A stretch of 64,000 nucleotides of DNA. Source: Flavobacterium sp. RSP15. GTDB lineage: Bacteria > Bacteroidota > Bacteroidia > Flavobacteriales > Flavobacteriaceae. Below the pieces are notes generated by a model. It did not search any database. It was given only the letters and a program-made list of their open reading frames with translations, and was not told the DNA's origin. This document shows positions 46,105 to 54,451 of this stretch, piece by piece; position 1 is the stretch's first letter, and each line of letters starts with the position of its first letter. The translations under genes were made by a program, and so were the position numbers. Location of the stretch: NCBI RefSeq assembly GCF_003968755.1, contig NZ_RYDL01000003.1:159081-223080 (forward strand). Reading direction: 5' to 3'.

Positions 46105-46746
46105 ATGATTTTTAATAAACATACAGCCGAAAAAACAGCCGAATTTCTTTTGCAAATAAATGCAATTAAATTGAATCCAAGAAATCCTTTTACATGGGCT
46201 TCTGGATGGAAATCGCCTATTTATTGTGACAACCGATTAATCCTCTCATTTCCAGCGGTACGAAATTATGTCCGGGATGAATTTTCCAAGAATATTCAGA
46301 AACAATTTGGTAAACCAGATGTTATTGCCGGTGTAGCCACTGGAGCAATAGGAATTGGTATGCTGGTTGCTGAAAGTTTAGGAGTCCCGTTTGTATATGT
46401 GCGTCCGGAACCTAAAAAACACGGGAGACTCAATCAAGTCGAAGGTTTTTTACAAAAAGGGCAAAATGTAATAGTGGTGGAAGATTTAATCAGTACCGGA
46501 AACAGTAGTTTACTTGCCGTGGAAGCGCTGCGCGAAGCAGGAGCCAATGTCAAGGGCATGGCCGCGATATTTACGTATGGTTTTGATGTAGCTGAAACTA
46601 ATTTCAAGAGCGCACATGTAGATTTATACACTTTAAGTAATTATCAAAATTTATTAAATTTGGCTGTAGCCAAAAGATACATTACTGAAGAAGAAGAACA
46701 AACTTTAAGAGAATGGAATGTAAATCCGTCTACCTGGAACATTTAA
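46105..46746 (+). CDS. pyrE: Orotate phosphoribosyltransferase
   Basis: From the ATG at 46105 the product is 213 residues. It joins orotate and PRPP to give OMP in pyrimidine synthesis. Features: TWASGWKSPIYCDNR (orotate site), RPEPKKHGRLNQVEG (flexible loop with catalytic Lys) and the PRPP motif VVVEDLISTGNSSL. The longer frame from 46072 would add 11 residues overlapping the divergent Nudix gene and its promoter. The SRPBCC gene follows after 34 bases in the same transcript. Confidence 0.95.
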   Translation: MIFNKHTAEKTAEFLLQINAIKLNPRNPFTWASGWKSPIYCDNRLILSFPAVRNYVRDEFSKNIQKQFGKPDVIAGVATGAIGIGMLVAESLGVPFVYVRPEPKKHGRLNQVEGFLQKGQNVIVVEDLISTGNSSLLAVEALREAGANVKGMAAIFTYGFDVAETNFKSAHVDLYTLSNYQNLLNLAVAKRYITEEEEQTLREWNVNPSTWNI

Positions 46747-46780
46747 GTTTAAAAAAATAAAAAATAAAATCCTACAAAAC

Positions 46781-47173
46781 ATGAACTTAGAAAGTCCAAA
46801 AGTTACTGTACCCAAATCCGCTCAAGAATTATTTGATTTATTAAGCGATGTAAAAAATTTTGAAAAACTAATGCCTGAAAACATTGCTAAATTTGAGGTT
46901 ATTGGTGATGATGCATTTATTTTTGGATTAAAAGGCATGCCTGAAATCAAACTTAAAATGAAAGAAAAAGTAGCGCCTGTAAAAATTATTTTGGGAGCTG
47001 CAAGTGACAAACTTCCATTTACTCTTATAGCAAATATTGAGGCTATAACAGAGCAATCCAGTGCTGTAAAACTTGATTTTGAAGGAGAATTTAACCCTAT
47101 GATGGCCATGATGATAAAAGGACCAATTGGAAAATTTATAGAAACTTTAGCAACCAATATGAATAAATTGTAA
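46781..47173 (+). CDS. SRPBCC-fold small protein
   Basis: The 130-residue protein begins LESPKVTVPKSAQELFDLLSD, the standard first strand and helix of START/polyketide-cyclase-like folds, and ends with the long helix that covers the ligand pocket (MMAMMIKGPIGKFIETLATN). No catalytic residues are evident. It follows pyrE in many Flavobacteria and is probably co-transcribed, but no link to pyrimidine synthesis is known. Confidence 0.8.
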   Translation: MNLESPKVTVPKSAQELFDLLSDVKNFEKLMPENIAKFEVIGDDAFIFGLKGMPEIKLKMKEKVAPVKIILGAASDKLPFTLIANIEAITEQSSAVKLDFEGEFNPMMAMMIKGPIGKFIETLATNMNKL

Positions 47174-47208
47174 AAACTGTTTAAATAGTAACAATATAAT
47201 AATAATTT

Positions 47209-47244
47209 AAAAGTCTTTCAGGATACACTAAGAGACTTTTTTTT
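47209..47244 (+). terminator. Terminator after pyrE-SRPBCC
   Basis: AAAAGTCT/AGACTTTT around 16 bases, then a T-run, 36 bases past the stop. Confidence 0.65.
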
Positions 47245-47307
47245 AATAAGAAATTGTCATTTTATCAAGTTTGTTGGTTCGTCGTGGGTATAAAAATATA
47301 TGGTTGT

Positions 47308-47456
47308 CCGTTACTTGTACCAAACTAAATTTTACAAATGAAATTCAGCTCTGTTGTCATTTCGACCAACGGGAGAAATCACATAACGAGAGCAACTGAT
47401 GTGATTTCTCCTCCGTCGAAATGACAAAATAAAACGCATTGATATTAGTAACGGAT
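47308..47456. repeat. Nested palindromic element
   Basis: Inner arms: TTGTCATTTCGAC with GTCGAAATGACAA (13 bp, 47355-47367 and 47416-47428) and GGAGAAATCACA with TGTGATTTCTCC (12 bp, 47373-47384 and 47401-47412). An outer pair TCCGTTACT/AGTAACGGA (47308-47316, 47448-47456) encloses the whole. It is a MITE- or REP-like element of the flavobacterial GTCATTTCGAC kind. Confidence 0.8.
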
Positions 47457-47812
47457 AGTCATAAAAAAAAATTAACCATTATTTATGATTAAATTACTGA
47501 TTATTAATACATTAATTGTGTATTTTGAATTTATGTTATCCTTAACCAAAGACAAATACCAACTCCTATGCCAATTACCGATCCCCATTAAAGAGTAAGG
47601 ATTACAGCATAAGCGCAATTAAAACCATTTATAATATTTACTAAAAAAATATTTCTCAAAAATATTATAAAAAATTATTCAATAAAATTGACAACAATCT
47701 TAACTAAGTAATAACCATTGTATATGTACGGTTTTAAAATTAGACAAAATGACGCAACAGATTGATTTAAAACTACTGTTTACGATAGTGCTACTTTTGA
47801 CTTTATGAAGTT

Positions 47813-47938
47813 TAAACTTTTGACTTACTTAATACTTCTCAGGCTGGATTAATCCAATCTAAATACGAACTGCTGTACAATAATGCACTGATGCGGTTTT
47901 ATTTAAGAGAAAATTTATTTATGAATTTTAGCATTTAA
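47813..47938 (+). pseudogene. Possible TolC-like C-terminal remnant
   Basis: A frame open after a stop gives TFDLLNTSQAGLIQSKYELL and then YNNALMRFYLRENLFMNF before TAA. The pattern (SKYELLY....FYL) is like the last helix of TolC-family outer-membrane efflux proteins. There is no start codon context and no further upstream similarity. The end overlaps the birA stop. Weak evidence. Confidence 0.25.
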
Positions 47939-48684
47939 TACAACATTTGAATTTCTTTGATGTCAAATTCAGCGACTCGATCATCTTCCAGAAGAACCAG
48001 AAGTTTCCCCGCTACCGAAACGCCCTGAATAATTCCCATAAAGTTACTGTTATTTTGAGCTGAAAAGGCCATGGGAATTCCTTTTTTGTATAATGTGTTT
48101 GTGTATTTGTTCCAAGAAATACTGGATTGCTGATTCCATAATGCTCTATTTTTTTCTAAGGATGTAACAATTGAGGAAAGAAGTACTTCTTTATCAAATT
48201 CAGTTGCACAAATCACGGCCAAAGAGGAAGCTTTTGCTAAATTTTCGAAATTAGTTTGATTTACATTGAGTCCCAAACCTACAACAGAAACAATTGTTCC
48301 GTCGCTTTTGATGCTATTCTCTATCAAAATGCCACCTATTTTTTTATTATATGACATAATGTCGTTCGGCCATTTGATACTAAGATCAGGAATCTTAAGC
48401 GATTGTAAAACTTCAATTACGGCAAGTGAAACCAAAATATTTAAGCTGAAAATCTGACAAATATCTGCTAAAAAATCCTTGACCAAAACACTCATTATTA
48501 AGTTTTTACTTGGTTCAGAAACCCAAACAGCTCCCATTTGTCCTTTTCCTTTTGTTTGACTCTCAGCGGTAACAACAGTAAAGTTTTCGAGATCTTGTTT
48601 GTTCGATAACCCTTTAAGGAATTCGTTTGTAGAATCTATGGCATCGAGTTTGATTAGCTTACTATACGTTTTTTTGTGAAACAT
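47935..48684 (-). CDS. birA: Biotin--[acetyl-CoA-carboxylase] ligase
   Basis: The 249-residue enzyme activates biotin with ATP and attaches it to biotin carboxyl carrier protein. Visible are DSTNEFLKGL (biotin site), ESQTKGKGQMGAVWVSEPSK (the GRGRxG-like loop in the form KGKGQMG) and IKWPNDIMSYNKKIGGILIE with the conserved Lys-Trp-Pro-Asn-Asp. There is no N-terminal helix-turn-helix, so it is ligase only and not a repressor. It is divergent from rsfS. Confidence 0.92.
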   Translation of the reverse strand: MFHKKTYSKLIKLDAIDSTNEFLKGLSNKQDLENFTVVTAESQTKGKGQMGAVWVSEPSKNLIMSVLVKDFLADICQIFSLNILVSLAVIEVLQSLKIPDLSIKWPNDIMSYNKKIGGILIENSIKSDGTIVSVVGLGLNVNQTNFENLAKASSLAVICATEFDKEVLLSSIVTSLEKNRALWNQQSSISWNKYTNTLYKKGIPMAFSAQNNSNFMGIIQGVSVAGKLLVLLEDDRVAEFDIKEIQMLY

Positions 48685-48728
48685 AATTTAATATTGTGTT
48701 AAGGTTCAAAAATAATCACAAAAAATGG

Positions 48729-48736
48729 TAACTTTA
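48729..48736 (+). promoter_or_regulatory. -7 box TAACTTTA for rsfS-ftsH
   Basis: Seven of eight positions fit TAnnTTTG; it is 24 bases before the rsfS ATG. Confidence 0.4.
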
Positions 48737-48759
48737 CAAACTTATATTAAAAATAATTC

Positions 48760-49131
48760 ATGGCGAAAAAGACTATAAACAATGACGTTCTGTTAGCGAA
48801 CATCATTAAAGGGATAGAAGAGGTAAAAGGGAATGATATCACTATCCTTGATTTAAGAGAAATAGACACTGCAGTTTGCGACTATTTTGTAATCTGTAAT
48901 GGAAATTCAAACACTCAGGTTAATGCCATAGTCAACTCCATCCAAAAAACCGTTTCAAAAGAATTAAAAGACAAGCCTTGGCATGTTGAGGGAACTGATA
49001 ATGCAGAATGGGTATTAATGGATTATGTGAATATAGTGGTTCATGTATTTCAAAAACATATTAGAGAGTACTACAACATCGAAAGTTTATGGGGCGATGC
49101 TAAAATAACAACCATAGAAAACAAATACTAA
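48760..49131 (+). CDS. rsfS: Ribosomal silencing factor RsfS
   Basis: The 123-residue protein binds uL14 on the large subunit and blocks subunit joining when nutrients are low. Family marks are DITILDLREIDTAVCDYFVI, CNGNSNTQVNAI and the C-terminal EGTDNAEWVLMDYVNIVVHV, ending in YYNIESLWGDA. It precedes ftsH by 19 bases and is co-transcribed with it; the birA-rsfS-ftsH neighbourhood is common in Bacteroidetes. Confidence 0.95.
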   Translation: MAKKTINNDVLLANIIKGIEEVKGNDITILDLREIDTAVCDYFVICNGNSNTQVNAIVNSIQKTVSKELKDKPWHVEGTDNAEWVLMDYVNIVVHVFQKHIREYYNIESLWGDAKITTIENKY

Positions 49132-49150
49132 AGACACATAATCCGTAGTA

Positions 49151-51076
49151 ATGGCTAAAGAAAATAATCCAAATCCGAATAAGTTTAAAGTAAGCCCTTG
49201 GCTAATTTATGCTGCAATATTATTAATTTTCTTATTTATAAGTTTTATAACTAATGGCTCCAGTCTTAATGAACCTGGACAATTAACCTCGTCTAAGTTT
49301 AACGACTACTTAGAGAAAGGTCAGATCGATAAAGTTGTTGTAAATAACAAAACCGAAGCTGAAGTTTTTCTGAATGCGGCAGCAATGAAAGATGCAGCAC
49401 ACAAGAAAGTTTCGAAAGATGTTTTTGACAGACCCAATAAAGGACCACATTACGTTTTTAATATTGGTAACGATCAAATATTTCAAAAAAAACTGGAAGA
49501 AGCAGTTGCTAAAGGTAAATTAAACGATTTTAATTTCTTGGCAAAAAGTAATTGGTCAGATATTCTAATCAGTTTATTGCCAATTATAATTATTATAGCC
49601 GTTTGGATTTTTATAATGAGAAAAATGTCTGGTGGAGCCGGCGGTGGTGGTGGCCAAATTTTTAATATTGGAAAATCCAAAGCAAAACTATTTGACGAAA
49701 AAACAGATATTAAAACTACTTTCAAAGATGTTGCTGGTTTAGAAGGAGCGAAAGAAGAGATTCAAGAAATTGTTGAATTTTTGAAAAATCCTGAAAAATA
49801 CACTAACTTGGGAGGAAAAATACCAAAAGGAGCTTTACTCGTAGGACCTCCAGGCACCGGTAAAACATTATTGGCTAAAGCTGTAGCTGGTGAAGCTCAA
49901 GTACCGTTCTTCTCTTTATCCGGTTCTGATTTTGTAGAAATGTTTGTAGGTGTGGGCGCATCACGTGTGCGTGATTTGTTCAAACAAGCCAAAGAAAAAT
50001 CTCCTGCAATCATTTTCATTGATGAAATTGATGCCGTAGGTAGAGCCAGAGGAAAAAGCAACATGTCCGGAGGAAATGACGAACGTGAAAATACATTAAA
50101 CCAATTACTGACAGAGATGGATGGTTTTGGAACAAATTCAAATGTAATAGTTCTAGCCGCTACAAACAGAGCAGATGTATTAGATAAAGCTTTAATGCGT
50201 GCCGGACGTTTTGACAGACAAATTTTTGTTGACTTACCCGATATTCGCGAACGTGCAGAAATATTCAAAGTACACCTACAGCCATTGAAAAAAGTGGAAG
50301 GACTAGACACTGACTTCTTAGCCAAACAAACTCCAGGATTTTCAGGTGCAGACATTGCTAATGTGTGCAATGAAGCCGCTTTGATTGCAGCTAGGCATAA
50401 CAAAACAGCAGTTGACAAACAAGATTTCCTTGATGCAGTTGATCGAATTGTAGGAGGTCTGGAAAAGAAAAATAAAATTGTAACACCTGATGAAAAAAGA
50501 GCAATCGCTATTCATGAAGCAGGTCATGCTACAGTGAGTTGGATGCTTGAGCACGCAGCACCACTAATAAAAGTAACAATTGTTCCAAGAGGACAAAGCC
50601 TAGGTGCCGCTTGGTATTTGCCGGAAGAACGTTTAATTGTACGTCCTGACCAAATGCTTGACGAAATGTGCGCTACTATGGGTGGAAGAGCTGCTGAAAA
50701 AGTAACTTTCAATAGAATTTCGACAGGAGCGCTAAGTGACTTAGAAAAAGTAACCAAACAAGCTCGTGCTATGGTAACGGTTTATGGTTTGAATGAAAAA
50801 ATAGGAAATGTTACCTATTATGATTCAACTGGCCAAAGCGAATATAATTTATCTAAACCATATTCTGAAGAAACGGCTAAAGTTATTGATGAAGAAATAT
50901 CATTACTAATCGAAGGCCAATACCAAAGAGCCATTCAAATTTTAGAGGATAACAAAGACAAACTGAATCAGCTTGCAAATATTTTGATCGAAAAAGAAGT
51001 TATTTTTAAAGATGATTTAGAAGCTATATTCGGAAAAAGAACATTTGATAAAAATCTTGAAGAAGTAGTGTCTTAG
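49151..51076 (+). CDS. ftsH: ATP-dependent zinc metalloprotease FtsH
   Basis: The 641-residue inner-membrane AAA+ protease degrades misfolded or regulatory membrane proteins. Two membrane helices (LIYAAILLIFLFISFI near 17-35 and ILISLLPIIIIIAVWIFIM near 135-155) flank a periplasmic domain. The AAA module has Walker A GPPGTGKTLLAKAVAGE, the pore loop FVEMFVGVGASR and Walker B IIFIDEIDAVGR. The zinc site is HEAGHATVSW. A Gly-rich hinge (GGAGGGGG) follows the second helix. A very strong terminator follows the gene. Confidence 0.97.
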   Translation: MAKENNPNPNKFKVSPWLIYAAILLIFLFISFITNGSSLNEPGQLTSSKFNDYLEKGQIDKVVVNNKTEAEVFLNAAAMKDAAHKKVSKDVFDRPNKGPHYVFNIGNDQIFQKKLEEAVAKGKLNDFNFLAKSNWSDILISLLPIIIIIAVWIFIMRKMSGGAGGGGGQIFNIGKSKAKLFDEKTDIKTTFKDVAGLEGAKEEIQEIVEFLKNPEKYTNLGGKIPKGALLVGPPGTGKTLLAKAVAGEAQVPFFSLSGSDFVEMFVGVGASRVRDLFKQAKEKSPAIIFIDEIDAVGRARGKSNMSGGNDERENTLNQLLTEMDGFGTNSNVIVLAATNRADVLDKALMRAGRFDRQIFVDLPDIRERAEIFKVHLQPLKKVEGLDTDFLAKQTPGFSGADIANVCNEAALIAARHNKTAVDKQDFLDAVDRIVGGLEKKNKIVTPDEKRAIAIHEAGHATVSWMLEHAAPLIKVTIVPRGQSLGAAWYLPEERLIVRPDQMLDEMCATMGGRAAEKVTFNRISTGALSDLEKVTKQARAMVTVYGLNEKIGNVTYYDSTGQSEYNLSKPYSEETAKVIDEEISLLIEGQYQRAIQILEDNKDKLNQLANILIEKEVIFKDDLEAIFGKRTFDKNLEEVVS

Positions 51077-51102
51077 AAACATCTAAATATTTAATTATTT
51101 TT

Positions 51103-51146
51103 AAAATCTTAATTCAAAAACTACTTTTGAATTAAGATTTTTTTAT
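51103..51146 (+). terminator. Terminator after ftsH
   Basis: A perfect 17-bp stem (AAAATCTTAATTCAAAA and complement) around ACTAC, followed by T-run. Confidence 0.9.
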
Positions 51147-51151
51147 CTTTG
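51144..51151 (+). promoter_or_regulatory. -7 box TATCTTTG for LUD-cdsA-psd-ACBP operon
   Basis: A perfect TAnnTTTG placed directly on the tail of the ftsH terminator, 39 bases before the LUD gene ATG. Confidence 0.6.
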
Positions 51152-51190
51152 AACGTTTTCAAGTAATAAATTAAAGCAGTTGACAGCGAT

Positions 51191-51793
51191 ATGAGTCTTT
51201 TTAGAAAAATTTTTGGTTCAATTAATCCGGCTTCTGAGGAAGATAAAGAAAGTGAATTTAGTAAAACAAATGCTGATAGCACGATCTCTATAGATGAAAA
51301 ATTTATCAGTAATTTTAAAAAAAATGGAGGTAAGTTTTTATACTGTGAAAATGCAGAGGAAGTAAAAGAACACTTTGAAAATATTCTTGAAGAGAATGAC
51401 TGGTTCGAAAGTGAAGTTTTATGCTATGAACCAGAACTTTATAGTATGCTTGAGGATAATAAATTAAGTTTCTCTAAACCAAAGAATCCTTCATTTTTAC
51501 TGGCCAGTTGTGAAAATTTAATTTCTGACGAAGGATCTATATTGTTTTCTTCAAAACAAATTAAGCAAGACAAACCAAACGAATTACCTACAAACATTAT
51601 AATTTTAGCAAATACAAGTCAAATTCTTGAAGCCAAAAGCGATGGACTTAGCGCTATAAAAAAGAAATATGAAAGGGACTATCCTACTAATATTACTACT
51701 ATAAAATATTTCGAAAAAGCCAAAGAAGAAGACTTCACGCAATACGGAAGTTCTGCAAAAAATCTTTATTTATTGCTTTTAGAAGATCTGTAA
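51191..51793 (+). CDS. LUD-domain (LutC/YkgG-like) protein
   Basis: The 200-residue protein resembles the LUD domain of lactate-utilisation proteins: FLYCENAEEVKEHFENIL, then the nucleotide-fold segment PSFLLASCENLISDEGSILF and PTNIIILANTSQIL. LutC works with LutA and LutB, but neither is nearby; in Flavobacteria the single-domain form sits before cdsA as here. Its own function is unclear. It starts the operon LUD-cdsA-psd-ACBP with 1-base gaps or overlaps. Confidence 0.75.
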   Translation: MSLFRKIFGSINPASEEDKESEFSKTNADSTISIDEKFISNFKKNGGKFLYCENAEEVKEHFENILEENDWFESEVLCYEPELYSMLEDNKLSFSKPKNPSFLLASCENLISDEGSILFSSKQIKQDKPNELPTNIIILANTSQILEAKSDGLSAIKKKYERDYPTNITTIKYFEKAKEEDFTQYGSSAKNLYLLLLEDL

Positions 51794-51794
51794 G

Positions 51795-52685
51795 ATGAAT
51801 GAAACTCTAAAACGAGGTATATCGGGAGCTGTTTATATCCTATTATTACTTGCTTCTATTTTATACTCTACTGAAAGCTTTTTTATTCTTTTTGGTATTT
51901 TTCTACTAATTGCCATTTATGAATTTTGTCATTTAATTCAAATACATAAAATTTTACCGGTTCTTTTTGGTGCAACCTTGTATACAGCTGTTACTTTAGT
52001 AAGCCATTATAATAAAATCACTACGGATACCCTCAATCAGCTATTTAATTCTAATTTAGAAATTTCAATAAACATACAGCAACTAGATCTTGTTTTACTG
52101 GTTATAGCGTTAGTTGTATCTATAAAATGTATCCTTTTCTTATTTTATGATAACATTCAAAAAATAAGCACTTCATCAAAATACTTGTATTTACTAGGTT
52201 ACATCATTTTGCCTTTTGTATTTATTACTAAAATTTCATTTGGAATAAATGACTATAATCCCAAAATTATAATTGGATTATTCATCTTAATATGGACTAA
52301 TGATACCTTTGCTTATATTGTTGGGAAATCAATAGGCCGAACCAAATTATTTGAAAAAATATCGCCCAAAAAAACAATTGAAGGGTTCTTAGGCGGAATC
52401 ATTTTTGCTATTTTAGCCGGTTATTTGATCTCGAAGTACTACATAAAAGCCAACCCTGAATTTAGTGAACGATCCATACTAATCTGGACTTCAATAGCTG
52501 TTATTGTTGGAATTGCAGGTACTATAGGAGACTTAATTGAATCTAAATTCAAACGAATTGCCGGTGTCAAAGACAGCGGAAAAATAATGCCTGGTCACGG
52601 AGGCATCCTAGATCGACTAGATAGTGTTATATTTGTAGCACCAATTATATTTTTATTTTATCAAATTTTAAACTATGTTTCATAA
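51795..52685 (+). CDS. cdsA: Phosphatidate cytidylyltransferase
   Basis: The 296-residue inner-membrane enzyme makes CDP-diacylglycerol from phosphatidate and CTP. It has about eight helices and the family signature near the C-terminus, KFKRIAGVKDSGKIMPGHGG followed by ILDRLDS. WTNDTFAYIVGKSIGRTKLF and SPKKTIEGFLGG are also typical. It lies one base after the LUD gene and overlaps psd by 11 bases, a phospholipid-synthesis operon. Confidence 0.93.
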   Translation: MNETLKRGISGAVYILLLLASILYSTESFFILFGIFLLIAIYEFCHLIQIHKILPVLFGATLYTAVTLVSHYNKITTDTLNQLFNSNLEISINIQQLDLVLLVIALVVSIKCILFLFYDNIQKISTSSKYLYLLGYIILPFVFITKISFGINDYNPKIIIGLFILIWTNDTFAYIVGKSIGRTKLFEKISPKKTIEGFLGGIIFAILAGYLISKYYIKANPEFSERSILIWTSIAVIVGIAGTIGDLIESKFKRIAGVKDSGKIMPGHGGILDRLDSVIFVAPIIFLFYQILNYVS

Positions 52686-53328
52686 AGAAGGAACCCAATC
52701 TATTTTATTAGGCACTATTTTTACTGCCGTTGTGCTCTTATTGTCTGATAATTTCATAGACACCATCTGGCTCAAAATGGCCATACAAATAGCAGCGCTG
52801 TTACTTTTGATCATCATATTGCAATTTTTCAGAAATCCAAAAAGAACCGTAATCATCACTGAAAACCAAATTCTTGCGCCGGTAGACGGTAAAGTTGTGG
52901 TTATTGAAGAAGTGTATGAAAGCGAATATTTTAAAGACAAACGTTTGCAAATATCCATCTTCATGTCGCCCATTAATGTGCATGTCACCCGTTATGGATT
53001 GAGCGGAATTGTAAAATTCAGCAAATACCATCCTGGCAAATTTTTAGTAGCATGGCACCCAAAAGCAAGCGAGGAAAACGAAAGAACTACGATTGTCATC
53101 GAAAATAAAACCTTTGGTGAAGTACTATACCGTCAAATTGCCGGAGCCTTAGCGCGAAGAATCGTAAATTACGCTGAAGAAGGAATGCAGGTTATTCAGG
53201 GAACTGATGCCGGTTTTATCAAATTTGGCTCACGAGTAGATCTCTTTTTACCATTAGGAACAGAAGTGAATGTTGAATTGAATCAAAAGGCAATTGGAGG
53301 TAAAACTATTATTGCTACCAAAAGATAA
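52675..53328 (+). CDS. psd: Phosphatidylserine decarboxylase, short (archaeal-type) form
   Basis: The 217-residue protein has two N-terminal membrane helices and the decarboxylase core ILAPVDGKVVVIEEVY, ISIFMSPINVHVTRYGLSG and KFGSRVDLFLPLG. The proenzyme should cleave itself before the Ser of this FGS motif to form the pyruvoyl cofactor. It turns phosphatidylserine into phosphatidylethanolamine, the main flavobacterial phospholipid. It shares 11 bases with cdsA and one base with the acyl-CoA-binding protein gene. Confidence 0.93.
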   Translation: MFHKEGTQSILLGTIFTAVVLLLSDNFIDTIWLKMAIQIAALLLLIIILQFFRNPKRTVIITENQILAPVDGKVVVIEEVYESEYFKDKRLQISIFMSPINVHVTRYGLSGIVKFSKYHPGKFLVAWHPKASEENERTTIVIENKTFGEVLYRQIAGALARRIVNYAEEGMQVIQGTDAGFIKFGSRVDLFLPLGTEVNVELNQKAIGGKTIIATKR

Positions 53329-53597
53329 TGAATGAAAAAGAATTAGAGCTACAATTTCTGGAAGCTGTAAAAATAGCTTCATCGATGACACAGGCATCTT
53401 TACCGCAAGATGTTCAATTGCGACTTTATGCCTTTTACAAACAAGCTACTTTTGGAACTTTAGATCTAAAACAAACTTCTACTTACCATTTGAGAGATGC
53501 TTTTAAAACCAATGCATGGATGCAAATCAGCCACCTTACCCCAGATGAGGCCAAAGAACAGTACATTGAAACTATTTATTCTTTGTTAAAAAAATAG
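53328..53597 (+). CDS. Acyl-CoA-binding protein
   Basis: The 89-residue four-helix protein matches the ACBP family: EAVKIASSMTQASLPQDVQL, LRLYAFYKQATFGT (the YxxxKQAT helix with the CoA-binding Lys) and FKTNAWMQISHLTPDEAKEQ. ACBPs carry long-chain acyl-CoA and are unusual in bacteria outside a few phyla. Its ATG overlaps the psd stop, which ties it to phospholipid synthesis. Confidence 0.9.
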   Translation: MNEKELELQFLEAVKIASSMTQASLPQDVQLRLYAFYKQATFGTLDLKQTSTYHLRDAFKTNAWMQISHLTPDEAKEQYIETIYSLLKK

Positions 53598-53604
53598 TAT
53601 TATT

Positions 53605-54375
53605 ATGAAAAAGTTATATTTTTTAATTCCAGTTATACTGCTACTGATTGGCATAATTTCATGTAATAAAAAAAAATTTACCGAAGTCGTTGAAGTTCCC
53701 TTACCTACGACCGAAGAGAAAGTATTAACCGGAATTCCGGAGGACGTAAAGGCTAACGAAGGTTCTTTTCAACTGGAAAAACTTCCGTACGGGTATAATG
53801 CATTAGCTCCAAACATATCAGCTACTACTTTAGAAATCCATTATTCCAAACATTATTTGACTTATACTAACAATTTGAACAAGGCTATTTTAGGAACTCC
53901 ACTTGAAAATCTGACAATTGAGGAAGTATTAAGTAAATTAGATCCAAATGACCCCACACTTCGCAACAATGCAGGAGGTTTTTACAATCATTCTTTGTAT
54001 TGGAAATGCATGACGCCAAAAGGGGGAGGTCAACCATCAAATGCATTGGCTGAAGCAATTACCAGAGATTTTGATTCATTTGAAAACTTTACCACAGCGT
54101 TCAAAGTTGAAGCGACAAAACAATTTGGCTCCGGTTGGGCATGGTTGATTCTAGATAAATCCGGAAAATTACAAGTAACCAGCACACCTAATCAGGATAA
54201 TCCCTTGATGCGTAATGCAGTTGTTCCCGGAACTCCAATATTAGCTTTAGATGTATGGGAACACGCTTATTATTTAGACTACCAATACCGAAGAAAAAAT
54301 TATATTGATGCTTTTTTTAATGTAATTAATTGGAAAAAAATAGAAGAAAATTATGATGCTGTAACAAAAAAATAG
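53605..54375 (+). CDS. Lipoprotein Fe/Mn superoxide dismutase
   Basis: The 256-residue protein has a lipoprotein signal (FLIPVILLLIGIISCNKK, lipid on Cys20 approx.), a linker of about 40 residues and a complete SOD domain. Metal ligands lie in LEIHYSKHY, FYNHSLYW and DVWEHAYY; the active-site Gln is in PNQDNPL. Two near-site changes from the usual sequence are His to Tyr in KHY and His to Phe in GGFYNH, neither a ligand. It would detoxify superoxide at the envelope surface. It is last in the cdsA operon, 7 bases after the ACBP gene. Confidence 0.92.
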   Translation: MKKLYFLIPVILLLIGIISCNKKKFTEVVEVPLPTTEEKVLTGIPEDVKANEGSFQLEKLPYGYNALAPNISATTLEIHYSKHYLTYTNNLNKAILGTPLENLTIEEVLSKLDPNDPTLRNNAGGFYNHSLYWKCMTPKGGGQPSNALAEAITRDFDSFENFTTAFKVEATKQFGSGWAWLILDKSGKLQVTSTPNQDNPLMRNAVVPGTPILALDVWEHAYYLDYQYRRKNYIDAFFNVINWKKIEENYDAVTKK

Positions 54376-54389
54376 TATTCGTTTGAGCT

Positions 54390-54427
54390 AAAAAAAAGCT
54401 GATATAAATTTATATCAGCTTTTTTTT
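54390..54427. terminator. Bidirectional terminator between SOD and amylase genes
   Basis: AAAGCTGATATAAA and its complement form a perfect palindrome, with A-run before and T-run after. Confidence 0.88.
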
Positions 54428-54451
54428 ATCCTTTTGCTAACTAAAAATCCT

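Larger units (their letters stand above)
47174..47934. other. Gene-free stretch with nested palindromes and possible gene remnant
   Basis: Holds the pyrE-operon terminator (47209-47244) and a nested inverted repeat (47308-47456). About 280 AT-rich bases follow with nothing clear. Then comes a frame without a start (47813-47938) whose translation, with QAGLIQSKYELLYNNALMRFYL, resembles the C-terminal helix of TolC-family proteins. No intact gene was found. Confidence 0.6.

Noticed and set aside
47534..47599. Short frame MLSLTKDKYQLLCQLPIPIKE in the gap
   Set aside because: Only 21 codons, no promoter box or terminator, and no recognised similarity.
47748..47807. Short hydrophobic frame MTQQIDLKLLFTIVLLLTL
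   Set aside because: Only 19 codons; could be a small membrane peptide but nothing else supports it.
49897..50418. 173-codon open frame antisense to ftsH
   Set aside because: Lies wholly inside the AAA domain of ftsH on the opposite strand; composition is that of a shadow frame.
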